Below are positions 36,953 through 49,900 of a stretch of 64,000 bases of DNA, one piece after another. The translations under genes and the position numbers were made by a program. A model generated the notes under the pieces. It saw nothing but the letters and a program-made list of their open reading frames with translations, did no database searches and was not told the origin of the DNA. This DNA comes from Blasia pusilla (Eukaryota; Marchantiophyta; Marchantiopsida; Blasiales), in assembly GCA_050084515.1 (NCBI GenBank), contig CM114272.1, positions 14,818,001 through 14,882,000 of the forward strand, in the 5' to 3' direction. Every line of letters begins with the position of its first letter. Position 1 is the first letter of the stretch.

Positions 36953-37199
36953 AGTGTAAGGATAACATGTTGGATGTTAACTTAACTTGGTGCTTTTCTT
37001 TTCTTTCAAGGTCTTATTTATTTCAAGTGATTGCTTTACTTAAAGAATTTTAGGGGTACCAAAAATGAAAAATAATTCCTTTAAAATACATAAGGGTGAG
37101 AAAAAAATATTTTTTCACTTATAAGTTAGGGGGTCTAGACCCTAAAACGTCGCAGGTGATATAGAGCCCTCCATATAGTGACCCCCCCGAGTCCATGAT

Positions 37200-37722
37200 G
37201 ACTGGTATAGTTATTATTTGGATATTTTTGTTAGTGAACAGGATTGTAAATGACATGGACAAGTCATTTTAATGACTCTTAGTCATTTTTTTGTGACGCA
37301 TGAAGTCAATATTTATTATTCTCAGTAGTCATTCTTAATGACTCGCCTAGTCATTATTAATGAATCTTCGTCATTCTTAATGAATCATCTAGTCATTCCT
37401 TATGACTTGTCTAGTCATTCTTTATTATTCGTCCAATCATTCTTTATGACTATATAAGTCATTCTTTATGACTCGTCTAGTCATTTTTTATGACTTAACC
37501 TAGTCATAAAATATGACTAGGTCAAATCATATTTAGTGACTATGTTAAGTAACAAAAAAGAGATTCAAATATGACTACCCTTGGTTTTAGTAACAACTTA
37601 TATGACTAGGAGTAATTTTTATTACTTGAGTATGGTTAAGTAATTACTTAGTCACATAGGCTCGGTTTCAGTAACATCTAGTCATTTTTTTAAGTCATCC
37701 AGAGGGAGTTTTTGTACTAGTG
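37200..37722 (-). repeat. Right CACTA terminus with dense subterminal repeats
   Basis: The words TGACTCGTCTAGTCATT / ATGACTAGG recur about every 20-40 bp between 37260 and 37700. The sequence ends TTTTTGTACTAGTG followed by TAT. Dense short repeats next to a CACTAG end are the hallmark of En/Spm-type termini. Confidence 0.6.
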
Positions 37723-38220
37723 TATGTGGTGGTGGTGCAAGTCAGAGAATCAACGGTCGTTGTGGAAGATTATCCACTTCGTAAAGGCGGCAATGGCAAC
37801 CAAGGGTGGACAACGGCCAAACCCGGATCTGAGTTGCGCCAAGCGGCCGCGGCAGCCGATGGTGGACGATGGAATGTTGATGGTGACGATTGACCATCGA
37901 CAACGGACCGTTGATGGTGACTATGATGGCGACGGCCGTCGCCGGCACGGTGGCTGGTTTAGGGTTTGAACAATTTAACCCTAAATATCGCCTAGCTATG
38001 GAAATTTTGCAAGATTGACCATTACTTTTTGCTTGCAACTCCAAATTGTGCACTGTCTATTGCACAACGTGCACAGCTTCACTATCTACGACGGCGTTTG
38101 AAAATATTTTGAATAAAAAATTTCCAGTGACTTGGTCCATGTTGGTGCTCTCGGGAGCATCATGTAGCTTGCTGATTTGTGTTCTCACAGGTTTTACATT
38201 TTTGTTGGGAGAAATCAACC
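37723..38220. other. GC-rich flank of the CACTA element, no gene seen
   Basis: The region 37740-37970 is GC-rich with GGCGGC/GATGGTG words, resembling the composition of 14820-15030 on the other side of the putative CACTA element. They could be two halves of one locus, but I see no clear alignment across the gap. Confidence 0.3.
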
Positions 38221-38327
38221 CGGAAGCGCTGCTGAATTTTATGTAGGAGAAAGAGACGTTGGGCCTTACAACATGGACCAATCCGCCCCCATACTTAATT
38301 CCTATAAAAAATTGGGCAGCGCTTCCG
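38221..38327. repeat. Foldback/MITE-like inverted repeat, about 107 bp
   Basis: The ends CGGAAGCGCTGC..AATTTT and AAAATT..GCAGCGCTTCCG are inverted copies of about 20-25 bp with few mismatches. They surround about 60 bp without coding potential. No target duplication could be fixed. Confidence 0.55.
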
Positions 38328-38491
38328 CGTGCCATTTTCCCGTACAAAAAATCAACAAACTCGCACGGCTCTTACTCCGGTGAGCACTTCCATTAGCCAT
38401 GAAGTAGGGAACACAGTCCCCCAACCAGCACCAAACATTGAGCAACCAGCGAGCTCCTCCATAAAGCTCTCTTACTCACTCATTCTCTCTT

Positions 38492-38672
38492 TATAAGATA
38501 AGATCCAATATCTCTCAACACCATAGCTCTCAAATGTGTGCACTATCATATGTCTCTCTCAATGTCAAATCAAACCCACTTTCCTAATGAGAGGCTTGGG
38601 TTATACACACAAGGTAAGTAACACCATAGCTCCGCCGCATTATGCCAAGAGGTTCAACAAAGAGAGAATGAG
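38492..38672 (-). repeat. Dispersed repeat, inverted partner of 21526-21704
   Basis: The reverse complement matches 21526-21704 from the TTTGTTGAACCTCTTGGCAT part to TTGGATCTTAT. On the minus strand it continues into CTTATAAAGAGAG, a TATA-like box, so it may be an LTR promoter segment. The partner is inside the putative CACTA element and this copy is outside. Confidence 0.7.
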
Positions 38673-38679
38673 CTCTCAA

Positions 38680-39963
38680 ACTCTCTCTCCTTGAGGTATA
38701 TCCCTCCCCTCTGCCAAGCTCTTTCCATGGTAACCTATGCTCCCAAGGCACCTCCTTGGCTCTTGACCTGATGTAGGAGGTCAAGGGCCACTTACCAAAA
38801 ATATAAAGTTGATCATATACTCAAAATGGTACTTACCTAAAATAGTAAGTTCTTCAATATGACTCCAAATAAGCATAAACAAAGGGGAAACCTGCTCTCT
38901 CAGGTTTCTCGGGGCCTTAGTAGGTCATCCTCAACCTCCTGAGTGTGTTATCCACTACTCGCAAAGGCGCTTTTCTAGATCTGACCGATCTATCCTAAAA
39001 GACGTGACAAAGATGAGGATTTCCAACCAACTGACCTTTGTTGCCATCGGTTGTATTGTAATGCTCACATCTAACATACACATTAAGAGTCAAGCTCCAA
39101 ATGGAGCACATGCATTTTTCACTAAACTCTAATATAAGAATCACATCCTAGTATCTATAACTATCAAAATTGCAACATCTGGTAAGCTATTAAATGTGAC
39201 CATGGCATCCTTTTGTACTCTTAGGTATAGTTGTGGTAAGAAGTTCTACATAAAAATTTCCCTTAAACTCTTGGCTATGCAATGAGATGCTACAAGAGTC
39301 AGGGATTGACAATCTCTATCAAGTGCTTGTTAGTTCTTAAATTTTTATTTTCCTCTGGTTTAATCTGTGTCATATTATCTCGTGCCTGTAGTCGCGCGCA
39401 ACCAACTCAGAATACTTGGCACTTTGGTTCAATCTGATTTCCTAACATTCGGAAATGTTCGGAGGATGAAGCTTACCTAGTATGAAGCTTGTGCACTTCC
39501 CTTTCCTCTCTGAAAAAATACAAAATGACATCTAGTGACATCATCCCAAGATTACGAAGTAAACAAGCAAGTATCTAGCCAAATCAGTCTATGACATATA
39601 TGTAGCAGATGTAGAATGTTGAATCACCAATATTTCACTCAAATAACAGTATAGGAGTACCACATGCAGCTCGAGACTTCAACATAGCATCATTGGATGA
39701 ATGAATTGGTTCATCCAATACTCATGTTGGTATAGTCCCATTTCTCCAAATTACCTATTCCATTGGTTTCACACATATGTCTAACAACCTCAAAAGTATC
39801 CACCACATACATGGACTTTGCCTCCATAATACTCAATGATATTAAGAACATTCCAGAGGCTTACACACCAAATTTTGTGCAACCTACAAAGAACCAAATA
39901 CGCTTTTGTGACAATCTAGGCCTACTTCCCACGTTTTGGGAGAAAGGTGTAACTAGGCGTCTT
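38680..39963. other. No recognisable gene
   Basis: AT-rich DNA with short frames only; it lies between the dispersed repeat and the Copia 5' LTR. Confidence 0.4.
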
Positions 39964-40384
39964 TGTTGGATTCTCAACATCCACTTCTCTGAGCACCATT
40001 AATATGATCAGCACCCTTGTATGAGGAGAAGCCTAGATTGATGGTTCAGACTTAGACGTCGAAGGAGTCATAGTAATATGATGTAGGTGGTTTATGGAGT
40101 AGTGTTACTAGGATTATCTAACCCTATATTGTATCAGGGTATGGGGCACCCTGATGCAAAATTTTGTTATTTAATAGAAACAAAGAAAAATAGGTAAAAA
40201 ACCCTAGTTTCCCAAGTAGTCAAATAGTAGGGAGCCGCACCGGTAGCGCATTCTCGTATGTCAAGTTATCTGCATGTTCAAGTTCTATCAAAGCTCTCCT
40301 GTGAGCGCACGGACGGACTAGACCACTTTATATCTCCAAGTTTTGTAATAGATTTAAGTGATTTTGTCACTTTCTGTTTTCTCA
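39964..40384 (+). repeat. Copia 5' LTR
   Basis: Starts TGTTGGATTCTCAACATCC and ends TTTTCTCA. Aligned with 43698-44085, it contains an extra segment near 40135-40165 that the 3' LTR lacks. The start is itself an inverted repeat (TGTTG...CAACA). Confidence 0.88.
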
Positions 40385-40386
40385 CG

Positions 40387-40398
40387 TGGTATGAGAGC
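40387..40398 (+). other. Copia primer-binding site
   Basis: TGGTATGAGAGC differs by one base from the usual TGGTATCAGAGC, complementary to the 3' end of initiator-methionine tRNA. It begins two bases after the 5' LTR. Confidence 0.8.
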
Positions 40399-40456
40399 AA
40401 AGTTTTCCAATATTTTGTATTTGACGATCTAGTGTGTTTGCACAAAATCTTGAGAG

Positions 40457-41300
40457 ATGGCTACTTCTTCATCAGTTCGTGCTCGCCCTCCTCCGTTGGG
40501 TGAAGGGAAGTTAGATGGGTCTAACAATACATTGTGGAAGTTCAAAATGAGAACTGTCCTCGAATCATTTGAGATTTGGGAGACAGCCATAGGGGTTTAT
40601 TGGAATCCACAAGCTACTTTGAGTTCTACATGTTCACCTTCATTTAGTGATATCGATCCTATTGTATTGTTGGCATGGAAACGTAGAAACGCTGATGCTC
40701 TATATGTGATTGTCACAAATATAACTAATTCTGTCATGAATCTCATTCAACATATGACCACTACTGTGGAGGCGTGGAACATTATGAAGAAACAGTATGA
40801 AAGGAGGAATGAGACTCGGATTCCAAATCTGGAGAATGAGCTTACGTCCGAGAAATTTTCAGAAGAAGAAAGCGCGGAGCAATTTTTGACAAGGATCAAG
40901 AATCTTCAAGATCATATGTGGTCCGTAGGAATTTCAAAGTCTAGTGAAGATTTGGCACGTCGATGCATAAGGATTTTGCTTCCGAGGTATGACAGTTTGG
41001 TCACTACGTTGAATACTCAAGTAAAATCCGCCGCTTACTTTTGAACAATTTAGTGGAATGTTGGTAGAAAAGGAAATGCGCTTCAAAGCAAGAGAGGGAA
41101 GTGATGTAGCATTAACTGCCAAGGTACATGGAGGTAGAAATCATGATTACAGTTCAAATGTCAAGAAGAAATTTCCAAGGAAAGCCTTCAAATGCTTTTA
41201 TTGTGGTAAGCTAGGTCATCTTATCAAAGATTATAGAAAGAGGAGTCAGGATGAGAAGAACAATTGTTTAAGACACAACATAGGCAAAACATTCCACTAA
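40457..41300 (+). pseudogene. Copia gag
   Basis: Frame 40457-41044 (195 codons) begins MATSSSVRARPPPLGEGKLD and has the UBN2-type Gag core (NTLWKFKMRTVLES; AWNIMKKQYERRNETRI; FLTRIKNLQDHM). A shift leads into 41058-41300 with the zinc knuckle CFYCGKLGHLIKDY at about 41193-41235, in which the last Cys of CCHC is Tyr. Gag would form the particle; frame break and knuckle change mark decay. Confidence 0.85.
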
Positions 41301-41309
41301 GTCAAAGAG

Positions 41310-42516
41310 TGAAGATGCATGGGTGCTCGAACGTGGAGCATCTAGGTATATGACCAATCATAAGGATTGGTATAGCTCCTTACAGCCTCTACAAAAGCCC
41401 ATCGTTGTTATTGTTGGAAATAATGCAAAGTGTCATGTAGAAGGGAAAGGCATAATTTCTTTAGTCTCACAAAAAGTAGATGAGAAGAAGTTAATTGATG
41501 TACTGTACGTACCACAGTTGAAGCGTAATTTGCTTTTAGTAGGAGTATTATGTGATCGCGATGTACTTAGAAGTTTGTTTCAAGAAATATGGAGCAGTCT
41601 TTGAGGATGCCAATGGGAAAGAGTGAAGGTATACAACGTGGAAATATCTACGAGTTGTATGCTTTTACGACAAGTGTAGGTACAGATCTTAGTAGCAGTA
41701 AGTTATGGCATGAAAGATTTGGTCATCTAAGCTTTCACTTACTAAGTGAGATGTAGAAATCTGGCATGGTTGCTGATTTACCAATACTTTATGGAGTGTC
41801 GGATACATGTAAAGCTTGTATGATGGGCAAACAACACCGACAACCATTTCCATAAGAGTCCAGCAATAGAGCAAAGGCTCCTCTAGAGCTAATACATGCT
41901 GACCTATGTGGTAAAATGGGAACAATGGCATTAGGTGGTTCTTCCTACTTCTTTTTAGTTGCCGACGATTATAGTAGGAAGATGTGGATGTATTTCCTTC
42001 GTGATAAGGCAAGTGATTTTGAAAATTTTAAAGTATGGTACAAGCTGGTTGAGAATGAGATAGGAAAGAAGATACGAAAGCTTCACACCGATCGAGGAGG
42101 AGAATTATTATCAACAAAATTCAACAAATATTTGGGGGAGCATGGAATCAAGCGACAGTTAACCACGACACATATACCACAACAAAAAGGAGTTGTTGAG
42201 CGTTGAAACCATACAATGATAGAGATGGCAAGATGTAAGATGAAAGATGAAAGCAAAAGGTTTGACAAAAGGATTTTGGGCTAAAGCTGTTAATACTGCC
42301 GTTTACATCCTAAATAGAAGTGCTACCAAGTCAGTGCAAGGCATGACTCCTCATCAAGCATACTCGAGTAAGGTACCATTGGTCCAACACTTCATGACTT
42401 TTGGTAGTGAGTGTTTTGTACATATTCTTGAAGTATCCAGGACCAAGCTGGAGTCCAAGAGCAAGAAGTGCATCGTTATGGGATACAATGATGAGTCTAA
42501 AACTTATCGCCTATGA
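41310..42516 (+). pseudogene. Copia protease and integrase
   Basis: Protease reads WVLERGASRYMTNHKDW, where active elements have W-LDSGAS-HM, so the catalytic Asp is lost. The pre-integrase HHCC block (LWHERFGHLSFHLL, CKACMMGKQHRQPF) spans about 41700-41855 with one stop. The integrase core is at 41880-42206: ELIHADLCG, DDYSRKMWMYFLRDK, HTDRGGEL, and the GVVER Glu, giving the DDE set. Frame 42247-42516 is the C-terminal part (TPHQAYSSKVP, HFMTFGSECFVHI). Confidence 0.88.
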
Positions 42517-42534
42517 TGTTCTGAGGCAAAGAAG

Positions 42535-43668
42535 ATGCTTGTGAGTCGTGATGTGGTGTTCCAAGAAAAACCTTGTCAAGTGGCAGATATCAGTGTTGAA
42601 GCAAGCCCCAAGGGTATGGTATCAACGAATAGATACATTCTTTCGAGAGAAGCGTCTCATCAAGAGTCCGTCAGAAGTAAATTTGTATGTGTTTTGCAAA
42701 GATGGGATGTATATGTTGATAGTATTCTATGTGGATGATCTGATCATCATAGAAGATCACATTAAGAAAATAGAGGAAATGAAGGAAGTGTTGAAATCTG
42801 AGTTTGAAATGTCAGATTTAGGTCTTTTGCATTACTTTATAGGCTGGAGATTTGGCAACAGTCAGATTCTATTTTTCTCTCTTACCAAAAGTATGTTGGA
42901 GAAAACTTGAAGGCATTCGAGATGACCGAGTGTAAGGCAGCTGTCTCGCCAATGGAATTAGAGTTGAAAATCTTAATGGAGGATGTTTCACCATTGGTAG
43001 ATGAAAAGTTGTACACAAAGCTTGAGGGCAGTTTGATATTTTTGTGCAACACTAGACCAAATATTAGCTTCGCTGTGAGAGTGTTGAGTAGGTTCTCAAC
43101 TAAGCCTCGTGAGAACCATTGGAAGGCAAGGATATGTGTGTTGAAGTACATCAAAGGTACTATCAAGTACGACATCACCTATGGAGCTGGGACGAAAATG
43201 ACAACCTTTTGTGACTCGGATTGGGCAGGAGGTTCAGATTCTCGAAGATCAATTTCAGGTTATTTCTTCTTGGTAGGATCAAGTGTGGTGTCATGGATCA
43301 GCAAGAAGCAACCTATAGTGGCTCTTTATTCTACTGAGGCAGAGTACAAGTTGGCGTGTTATGCTTCTTGTGAAGCAGTATGGTTGAGATGGATATTGGA
43401 GAACATAGGAGAAGCACCAGAAAGTGCTACTGTAATATGGTGTGACAATCAGAGTTGCATTGCCATAGCACATAATCATGTGTTTCATGCTCGTACCAAG
43501 CACATAGAGATCCAGTATCATTTTGTTGGTGAGTTGATCGAGAGAGAGGTTTTGAAGTTAATCTATTGTCCAACAGAGGATAACCGTGTAGACATCTTCA
43601 CGAAAGCTTTGAGTGGAGATCAACTTCACCGACATCTGAAGGGTCTTGGCATCCTTCCAAGAAAGTAG
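42535..43668 (+). pseudogene. Copia reverse transcriptase (3' half) and RNase H
   Basis: From SRDVVFQEK the sequence jumps to ASPRVWYQRIDTFF, so the RT fingers and first palm Asp are deleted. The remaining palm has MLIVFYVDDLIIIED (42700-42760). Frame 42907-43668 (253 codons) holds RT thumb and RNase H: TTFCDSDWAGGSDSRRSISG, EAEYKLACYASCEAVWLRWI, CDNQSCIAIAHN, RTKHIEIQYHFV, DIFTKALSGDQ. This last frame is intact to its stop, 30 bp before the 3' LTR. Confidence 0.88.
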
Positions 43669-43697
43669 TCCACATGAGAGTGGATATTGAGTGGGGT

Positions 43698-44085
43698 TGT
43701 TGGATTCTCAACATCCACTTTTCTGAGCACCATTAATCTGATCAGACCCCTTATATGAGGAGAAGCCAAGATTGATGGTTTCGACTTAGATGTCACAGGA
43801 GTCATAGTAATATGACATAGGTAATTTATGGAGCAGCTTTATTTGGATTATTTAACCCTATATTTTTTCTATTAATAGAAACTAAGAAAAATAGGTTAAA
43901 AACCCTAGTTTCCCGAGTAGTCAAATAGTCGAGAGCCGCAGCGGTAGCGCATTCTTATATGTCGAGTTATCTCCATGTTTAGGTTCCATCAAAGCTCTTC
44001 TATGAGCGCACGGACGGACTAGGCCACTTTGCTTCTCCAAGTTTTGTGATAGATTTAAGTGATTTTGTCACTTTTTGTTTTCTCA
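43698..44085 (+). repeat. Copia 3' LTR
   Basis: Starts TGTTGGATTCTCAACATCC directly after a purine-rich stretch (GAGTGGGGT) and ends TTTTCTCA. It is colinear with 39964-40384. Confidence 0.88.
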
Positions 44086-44089
44086 CAAC

Positions 44090-46540
44090 CTTCATAACAA
44101 AGACTCGCCCAACGACAGGTGAGTCCAACCTACGTTACCACTCTTTCTCTATTTCTACTCAATCACCTTCTCAGATTCTCTACCATTGTGCAATTAGCCT
44201 CACGTATATTCTCCCTTGTCACTACACATCAACTTATATGTACATGTGGTTCATTTTCAAGAATACAGATGGAGGCACTATGTCCCAAACAAATTGACTT
44301 CAAAGATACAACACTCACTCGAGCACGAGGAAATGGGCTTTCCAGCATAGCCTCTAGTGGCATAAGGCTAGACTAGCTCCGTACCCTTCATCATGAGTTC
44401 CACCTCCCCCTTCATATGGTCATAGATGCTATGTCTTCTAAAGCAAGTCACCTTATTTCAAGGATGAAGCTAGCACACAACAGTGGTCAACTCCCAAATT
44501 TCAAACCCTCGACATCAAATGAACCCCACATAGTACCTATTCTACCAAACTTTGAGGTACACAATCAAGTGTGAGAAGTGTGAGGTCACATCTGCTAATA
44601 TTGTGATAGATCTTGACACATTTCAGCGAGGTGCCCTTGCAAGTTCACCAAGAGAGTGCGCATGAAATTTCCATTGAGGTATGTCTCTATTTTTACCAAT
44701 CTACCTTCCCCATTTATGAGTTGTACATTTCAATTACATTCTTCTTGATTTCATTTAACTAAAAACTTCATTCTTTTGCACTTCATGTGCAAGTCCATAA
44801 CAGGCATTAGCACATTTCACATAAGTTTTTGACTAGGCATTACCTTCCAGAAGATAATCCAAGCCACTTCATATAATGGCAACTCTTTTTCGTGCATATA
44901 TGCGTTCATGATTATGTCTTGAACATTCAAATGATATACAAAGTGCAATTTTTTTAAGTTTGTGCACTCTAGTCTTCATATTAAATTTTCCAGTTGAATG
45001 TGTCTCTTCCCATTCATTTTCTCTATTTATAATTCAGTTGGTAACGATTCAATTGCAGACATTCATCTAATTTTATTACTTGGCATGAATTTCATTTCAT
45101 GTACATACTACTTCATATCATTCCAGTGCCATGTATCTTCTACTCGCCATTATCTTGCAATAGCTTTATCTCACTAAGTACGCAAATTTCTGCTTGCTTG
45201 TGATCAAATGTATTCACTTTTTGCTTAATTCACTTTTTCAACACTCTCTTTTAAGTTCATTTTGCACTCTACCACCTGAATACTATCCAAACATTCATTC
45301 AATGCTTGTGTTGTTAGTCCACGGGGGTTCACACAAGGATTCCATCAAGGCAGCCTAATTACAACTAGCCTCATGAACCACAAGTTAACACTCAACATCA
45401 GAGTTTTACGACACAACATGCTTCATTTGCAAACCCAAGACATTGCTCAATAAATTTGCATATGTGTAAGAATGTAGTTTCCAAGTTGGATAGCTTGCAA
45501 CATCAGAATGAGTCATTGAAGGCACATGTGTCCAAGCTTTCAGAAGATATCATATCACTCACAAGCATCCTTTATTTGACTTCCCTTCCCTTTAAAATAC
45601 ACTTCATGCATTAGAAATTAGAATGCATACGTTCACATTTCTACGTTTTCACCTCACTATTCTAGCAATGGTACAACTTTAAAAAAGGCACCTTTCTTGC
45701 TTTGCCTACATATATCTACAACTACCTCCAATACCCCAATACAACTCTATCTACTCATATATTCACTTTATGCGCAATCAAACTAGACAATTACTTTAGC
45801 CAATCTTCCCCAACTCTAATTCATCCATTTAAGGTCCCCTCCAACATAGACTATAAATAACATCCATTTACATTGAGTACCCTCTACCAAATGTAGCACG
45901 CTGGACTTATAGGTACAAGACGAATCATTCAACAATACCAAATTTCCATTTTCCACTCGTCACACTCGATTTATAAGCATGAGCTGACTCATTCAGCAAA
46001 ACCAATTTTCCATTTTCCACTTGTCACACAGACTCAATAAGTTTTCATATAAATTTTAAATTTATCTCAATTCAAACAAATTTAACACTCTTTCTTTCAC
46101 ATCAAACTTATGCATACTTTACTTTAATTCCATCCCCACTACTAGTTAAGACCCTTGAGGGGACGGTGCGATGCAAAGTTCTTAACCCCGAATGCCCCGT
46201 TTCGCTAGTTCCGCTACTTGAATGCCCATGCCACGCCGTGAACTCTCGGGTGTAGTCATTTGAAAACAACTCCTTTGACAATAATATAGATTTCATTATT
46301 TATTTTTTCGACTTAACGTTCAATTACTTTGATTTTCAACCATCTACCCTAAATGATCGCACACTTGTTCATTTTTTATTATTACCCTCAAAAGATCCTA
46401 TTTTGTTTCCTCTCTCACTAATGACTTTCTCTCCCACCCTCCCTCTAAAAAGACCGGTCCCGATACTACGATGAGGGTCCATCCTTTCTTTCTTTTATGA
46501 AATGAGTAGATATTTGTATGACAAAATGTAACCAATGAAG
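44090..46540. other. AT-rich intergenic region, no gene; 67-bp duplication
   Basis: No supported frame. Around 45902-46030 a segment of about 67 bp containing TTCCATTTTCCACT-GTCACAC is duplicated in tandem with several differences. Confidence 0.4.
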
Positions 46541-46843
46541 AACCGGTATGGCAATTAGTCGGTGACTGGTCCGTTCGGGTGCGGGACACCGCACTAGTAC
46601 AGCGGGACGGAACTCGAACGACGGAGGCTCGCGCGATCCAATCCATCCATCGAGTGTTCATTGGGTGGAAGCGCGTCTGGCCTTGTCTGTTATCGAGTTC
46701 CTCCCGGACCCCGGCGCCCCCAATATGCGAGCGCGATCGATGTTCCGTGGCTCTGGGGAAAAAAAAAACCCGCCGGCTCTACAAAGTTAGAAACGCTGTA
46801 GATGGTAAGGTGATTGAGGGAATATTCTATGGCCGTGTGTGGG

Positions 46844-46852
46844 TATATATAA
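46844..46852 (+). promoter_or_regulatory. TATA box of the polyamine oxidase gene
   Basis: TATATATAA stands 113 bp upstream of the ATG at 46965, giving a predicted start near 46875-46885 and a short leader. The flanking 46550-46960 is distinctly GC-richer than the AT-rich DNA before it, as expected for a genic 5' region. Confidence 0.65.
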
Positions 46853-46964
46853 CGTCGAGGAGGGCGGTGAGAGCAGACCGCGAATGAAGTGATTCAGTGC
46901 GTGCTTGTCCTGGAAGACGGAGAGAGTGGAGGAGTGACAGGGACTGCGAGAGAGTCCGCGCAGA

Positions 46965-49900
46965 ATGGCGGTGAAGGGATTGCTGCAGTTGCTGCTCGTA
47001 GTGAGTGCGGCGAACTTGTGGGTGCGAGGGGAGAGCATCGACGCGGACGTGATCATCATCGGAGCTGGAGTTTCCGGTAATTGAGATAGATGTGTATGAG
47101 TCCGATCTGTGCTCTTCTTTCGTTGTTTGCATCGTGTCGTCGGTGCAGTTGCGGCCTGAACCCGTCACCGCTGCAGTCGCGCGATGTGAGAGTCGCGTTG
47201 CCTGATCAGAGTCGGGAAAGACTCGCGTGTGAAGAGGTCGGAGCGACTCGGGTGCCAAAGCCGACGCATATGAAGAGAACGAAAAGAAGGAAAGAATGAA
47301 TGAATATATCGCTGATACACGCAGAACGCAGGGCAACCAACTTCCTCACGTCCAAATCTACTCAAGGGTCGTCCGGATAGAACCCATTTCAATGCATGTC
47401 GAGCGAGTCTCTCAGAAATACGCTTTTCAGGGTGCAATGGACCGAGCCGAGTCTAGCAACAAACCCACCAAGCCTCTTGAGCTCGAAACACGTAGACTCA
47501 AGCAAGAAATCACTTAAACACTACCCTTGTCTCTACCACCAGTCCTTGATACAACCCAATCCTGGCATCTCCGAATGCCAAATCCGTGGATTATTTCCGT
47601 AATGCACAGACACAAGAGTCTGACGTGTGCAGTCGGCCTAACAGTACAATATGGAAGTGCTACATACAGAGTGTGTCGAGTCCCGGAATCTCACAAGGGA
47701 TTGGCAGTTGAATACAACATCGCATGGTTCGCGTCTGGAAAGTGTCTGCCTTTCTTGATCAATGTATTACTCTTAGGACAGCTGCAACGTCCGGTTAGGA
47801 AATGCTGAGTGTGTCTGTTTTCGCTTCTAACTTGCAATTGTGCGTCGGACTCGGTTGACAGGACTCACTGCCGGGAAAGTATTGACCGAGAATGGTATCA
47901 AGAACTTCATCATTCTGGAGGCCACGGACAGAATCGGAGGCCGGATTCGGAACGTCGATTTCGCGGGTTTCAAAGTCGAGATGGGCGCCAACTGGGTCGA
48001 GGGTGTCAACGGGAAGGAACTGAATCCCGTGTGGGACTTGGCTAAGAAAGTGAATCTGCGCAGCTTCCTATCGGACACATCAAATCTCAGCAGCAATGTG
48101 TACGATGCCTCGTAAGTCTCCGTCTCCTTACTAACTTCAACAAATATCTCGTAACAATCATCCAACTCGCTCACCTCTAGCTAGCTCACTGTCTCCGGAT
48201 CTACTTCCGGCCGTCACTCCTAGCTCCTCTCGCCGGACTCAAATCCGCCCAGCAATTCGGATCTGCTCCCACTCTTGACCTTCCTGCGAACGAAATCGTC
48301 CACGCATCTCGGTCTCGAAATGCTCATTTTCTCTCGCTTTTTTCTTCACGACCCTCGGTCCCGCTTACGTCGCACGGTCGCAGGTAAGTCCGAGTCCGAG
48401 TCGGAGTCGAATAGTTGACTGAAATCGCGAACCGTCGCGACTTCCTATCGCGAGCCCCGTCCAAATCTGTGATGACCGACCGACGGATCTCAAGACTCCA
48501 AGATACTCGCCTCGTCGTATCTTGGAATCTTGAGCTCCGCCGCACCGCGAGACGGTTCTGTTGGACGCATTAAGGAACCGTGGGATCTTTTCGTTATCCC
48601 TTAGTTCACGTGTCATGATCGCTGTGGGGAACTACGTCTACGTCCACGTGGCCACAGTCGCTGCAGTTTCAACATTCCCTCCTGATTGCCCATCTCTGAC
48701 TGACGTCGGATCAGGAATCAGGACGTCAGAGCTGTACAACTCTGACAGCCCCGGCAAATAGTTCCGATTTGTGTCATTTTGTGATATGTACGAAATGAAT
48801 ATCTTTATGGGAAGGAAAAAGCTTCACACGTGGAGGTGTCATATCTTGTCAGAAACAGGCAACTAGTAGCTACTGTGCACTAGTGTAAGGACTAATGGTA
48901 TCCCTGCGCTCCATGCATGATGAGTGTAGGGATTTATCATAGAATGGAAAATATTTATTTTAGCAGAGAAATTTTTTTATTCGTGTCAGATATACAGGTG
49001 TTTGTAAATAAAAAGACATTCTCTAATGATAATAGGGTGTGAAAATCCTTATCCCTCTAATGACATTTATATTAAGTAAATGTTATAAGGATTTCTTCAT
49101 GGGGAAAGACCTATCTTTCCTCTTGGCTTCAAGCTGTCTATGACATGATGGTGTTTCTATTCCCCCTTTTTGGGATAGTGATATTTTCAGATTTATATTC
49201 ATCTAAACTACAGCATGAAAAGGGGAAGGTTTTTTCTTCTCCCAAAAAAGTCCTTGTTGGGTAGGAAGAAACCCTTAAATACTAAGTTAACATTTAAAAT
49301 TAGAATAGACGGTATGCACATGTGCGTGGACGTTTGTTTATGTCATACTTAGACCTCCGTGAGCAACTACATAGATTTATTCTCACATTGCTAGCACAAC
49401 ACTTGAAAACTCTCTCCAAAATTTAAAGAATACACCTCGAGGTTAGAGAAGACACAAAGGAGAGGTTAGAGACATTGGATCCTCTAAGAGATATGATGGA
49501 GTTGCTCTGAGAATTTATATTGTGTGTCCACTCGTCACACACATATTAATATTTAGACCTAGGATTTGATTCAATGGTGTTATAAAATGAAAACTATGGT
49601 AGATATAAAGGTATGCGAGTTCATTGCATAGGCCTTCTTAGGGTAGATAATTAACCATGTATATGCATGTACAAGTATTAGGGTAGTTATTGTTCATTTC
49701 TATGGGTATCAAGATTCGTTGATTAGATTCATTATAAGTTCCTTTTCATGAATCATGAGTCAAATTTATGTTCTTCTCGTTTCTTTTTATTGTTAATTTC
49801 GAGGGGTTGTCACATCTGAGTAGTCGATAGGCCGAGATCTATCGTGGATAGGGCGTAGGAGCCATCGGACTATCTTGAGTGTAACTTTGTCCCACAGTGT

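Larger units (their letters stand above)
39964..44085 (+). mobile_element. Copia LTR retrotransposon, decayed, about 4.1 kb
   Basis: The order is 5' LTR (39964-40384), primer-binding site (40387-40398), gag, protease, integrase, partial RT, RNase H, 3' LTR (43698-44085). The order PR-IN-RT-RH is diagnostic of Copia. LTRs differ by many substitutions and a deletion of about 30 bp, so the insertion is old. Most of the first half of RT is missing. No convincing 5-bp target duplication was found (GTCTT versus nearby ACCTT). Confidence 0.92.

Noticed and set aside
39955-44092. Target-site duplication of the Copia element (GTCTT / ACCTT)
   Set aside because: Only three of five bases agree and the LTR end is uncertain by two bases.
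46827-47336. 169-codon minus-strand frame over the polyamine oxidase 5' end
   Set aside because: It overlaps exon 1 and intron 1 antisense, is Ser/Arg-rich by composition, and has no recognisable motif.
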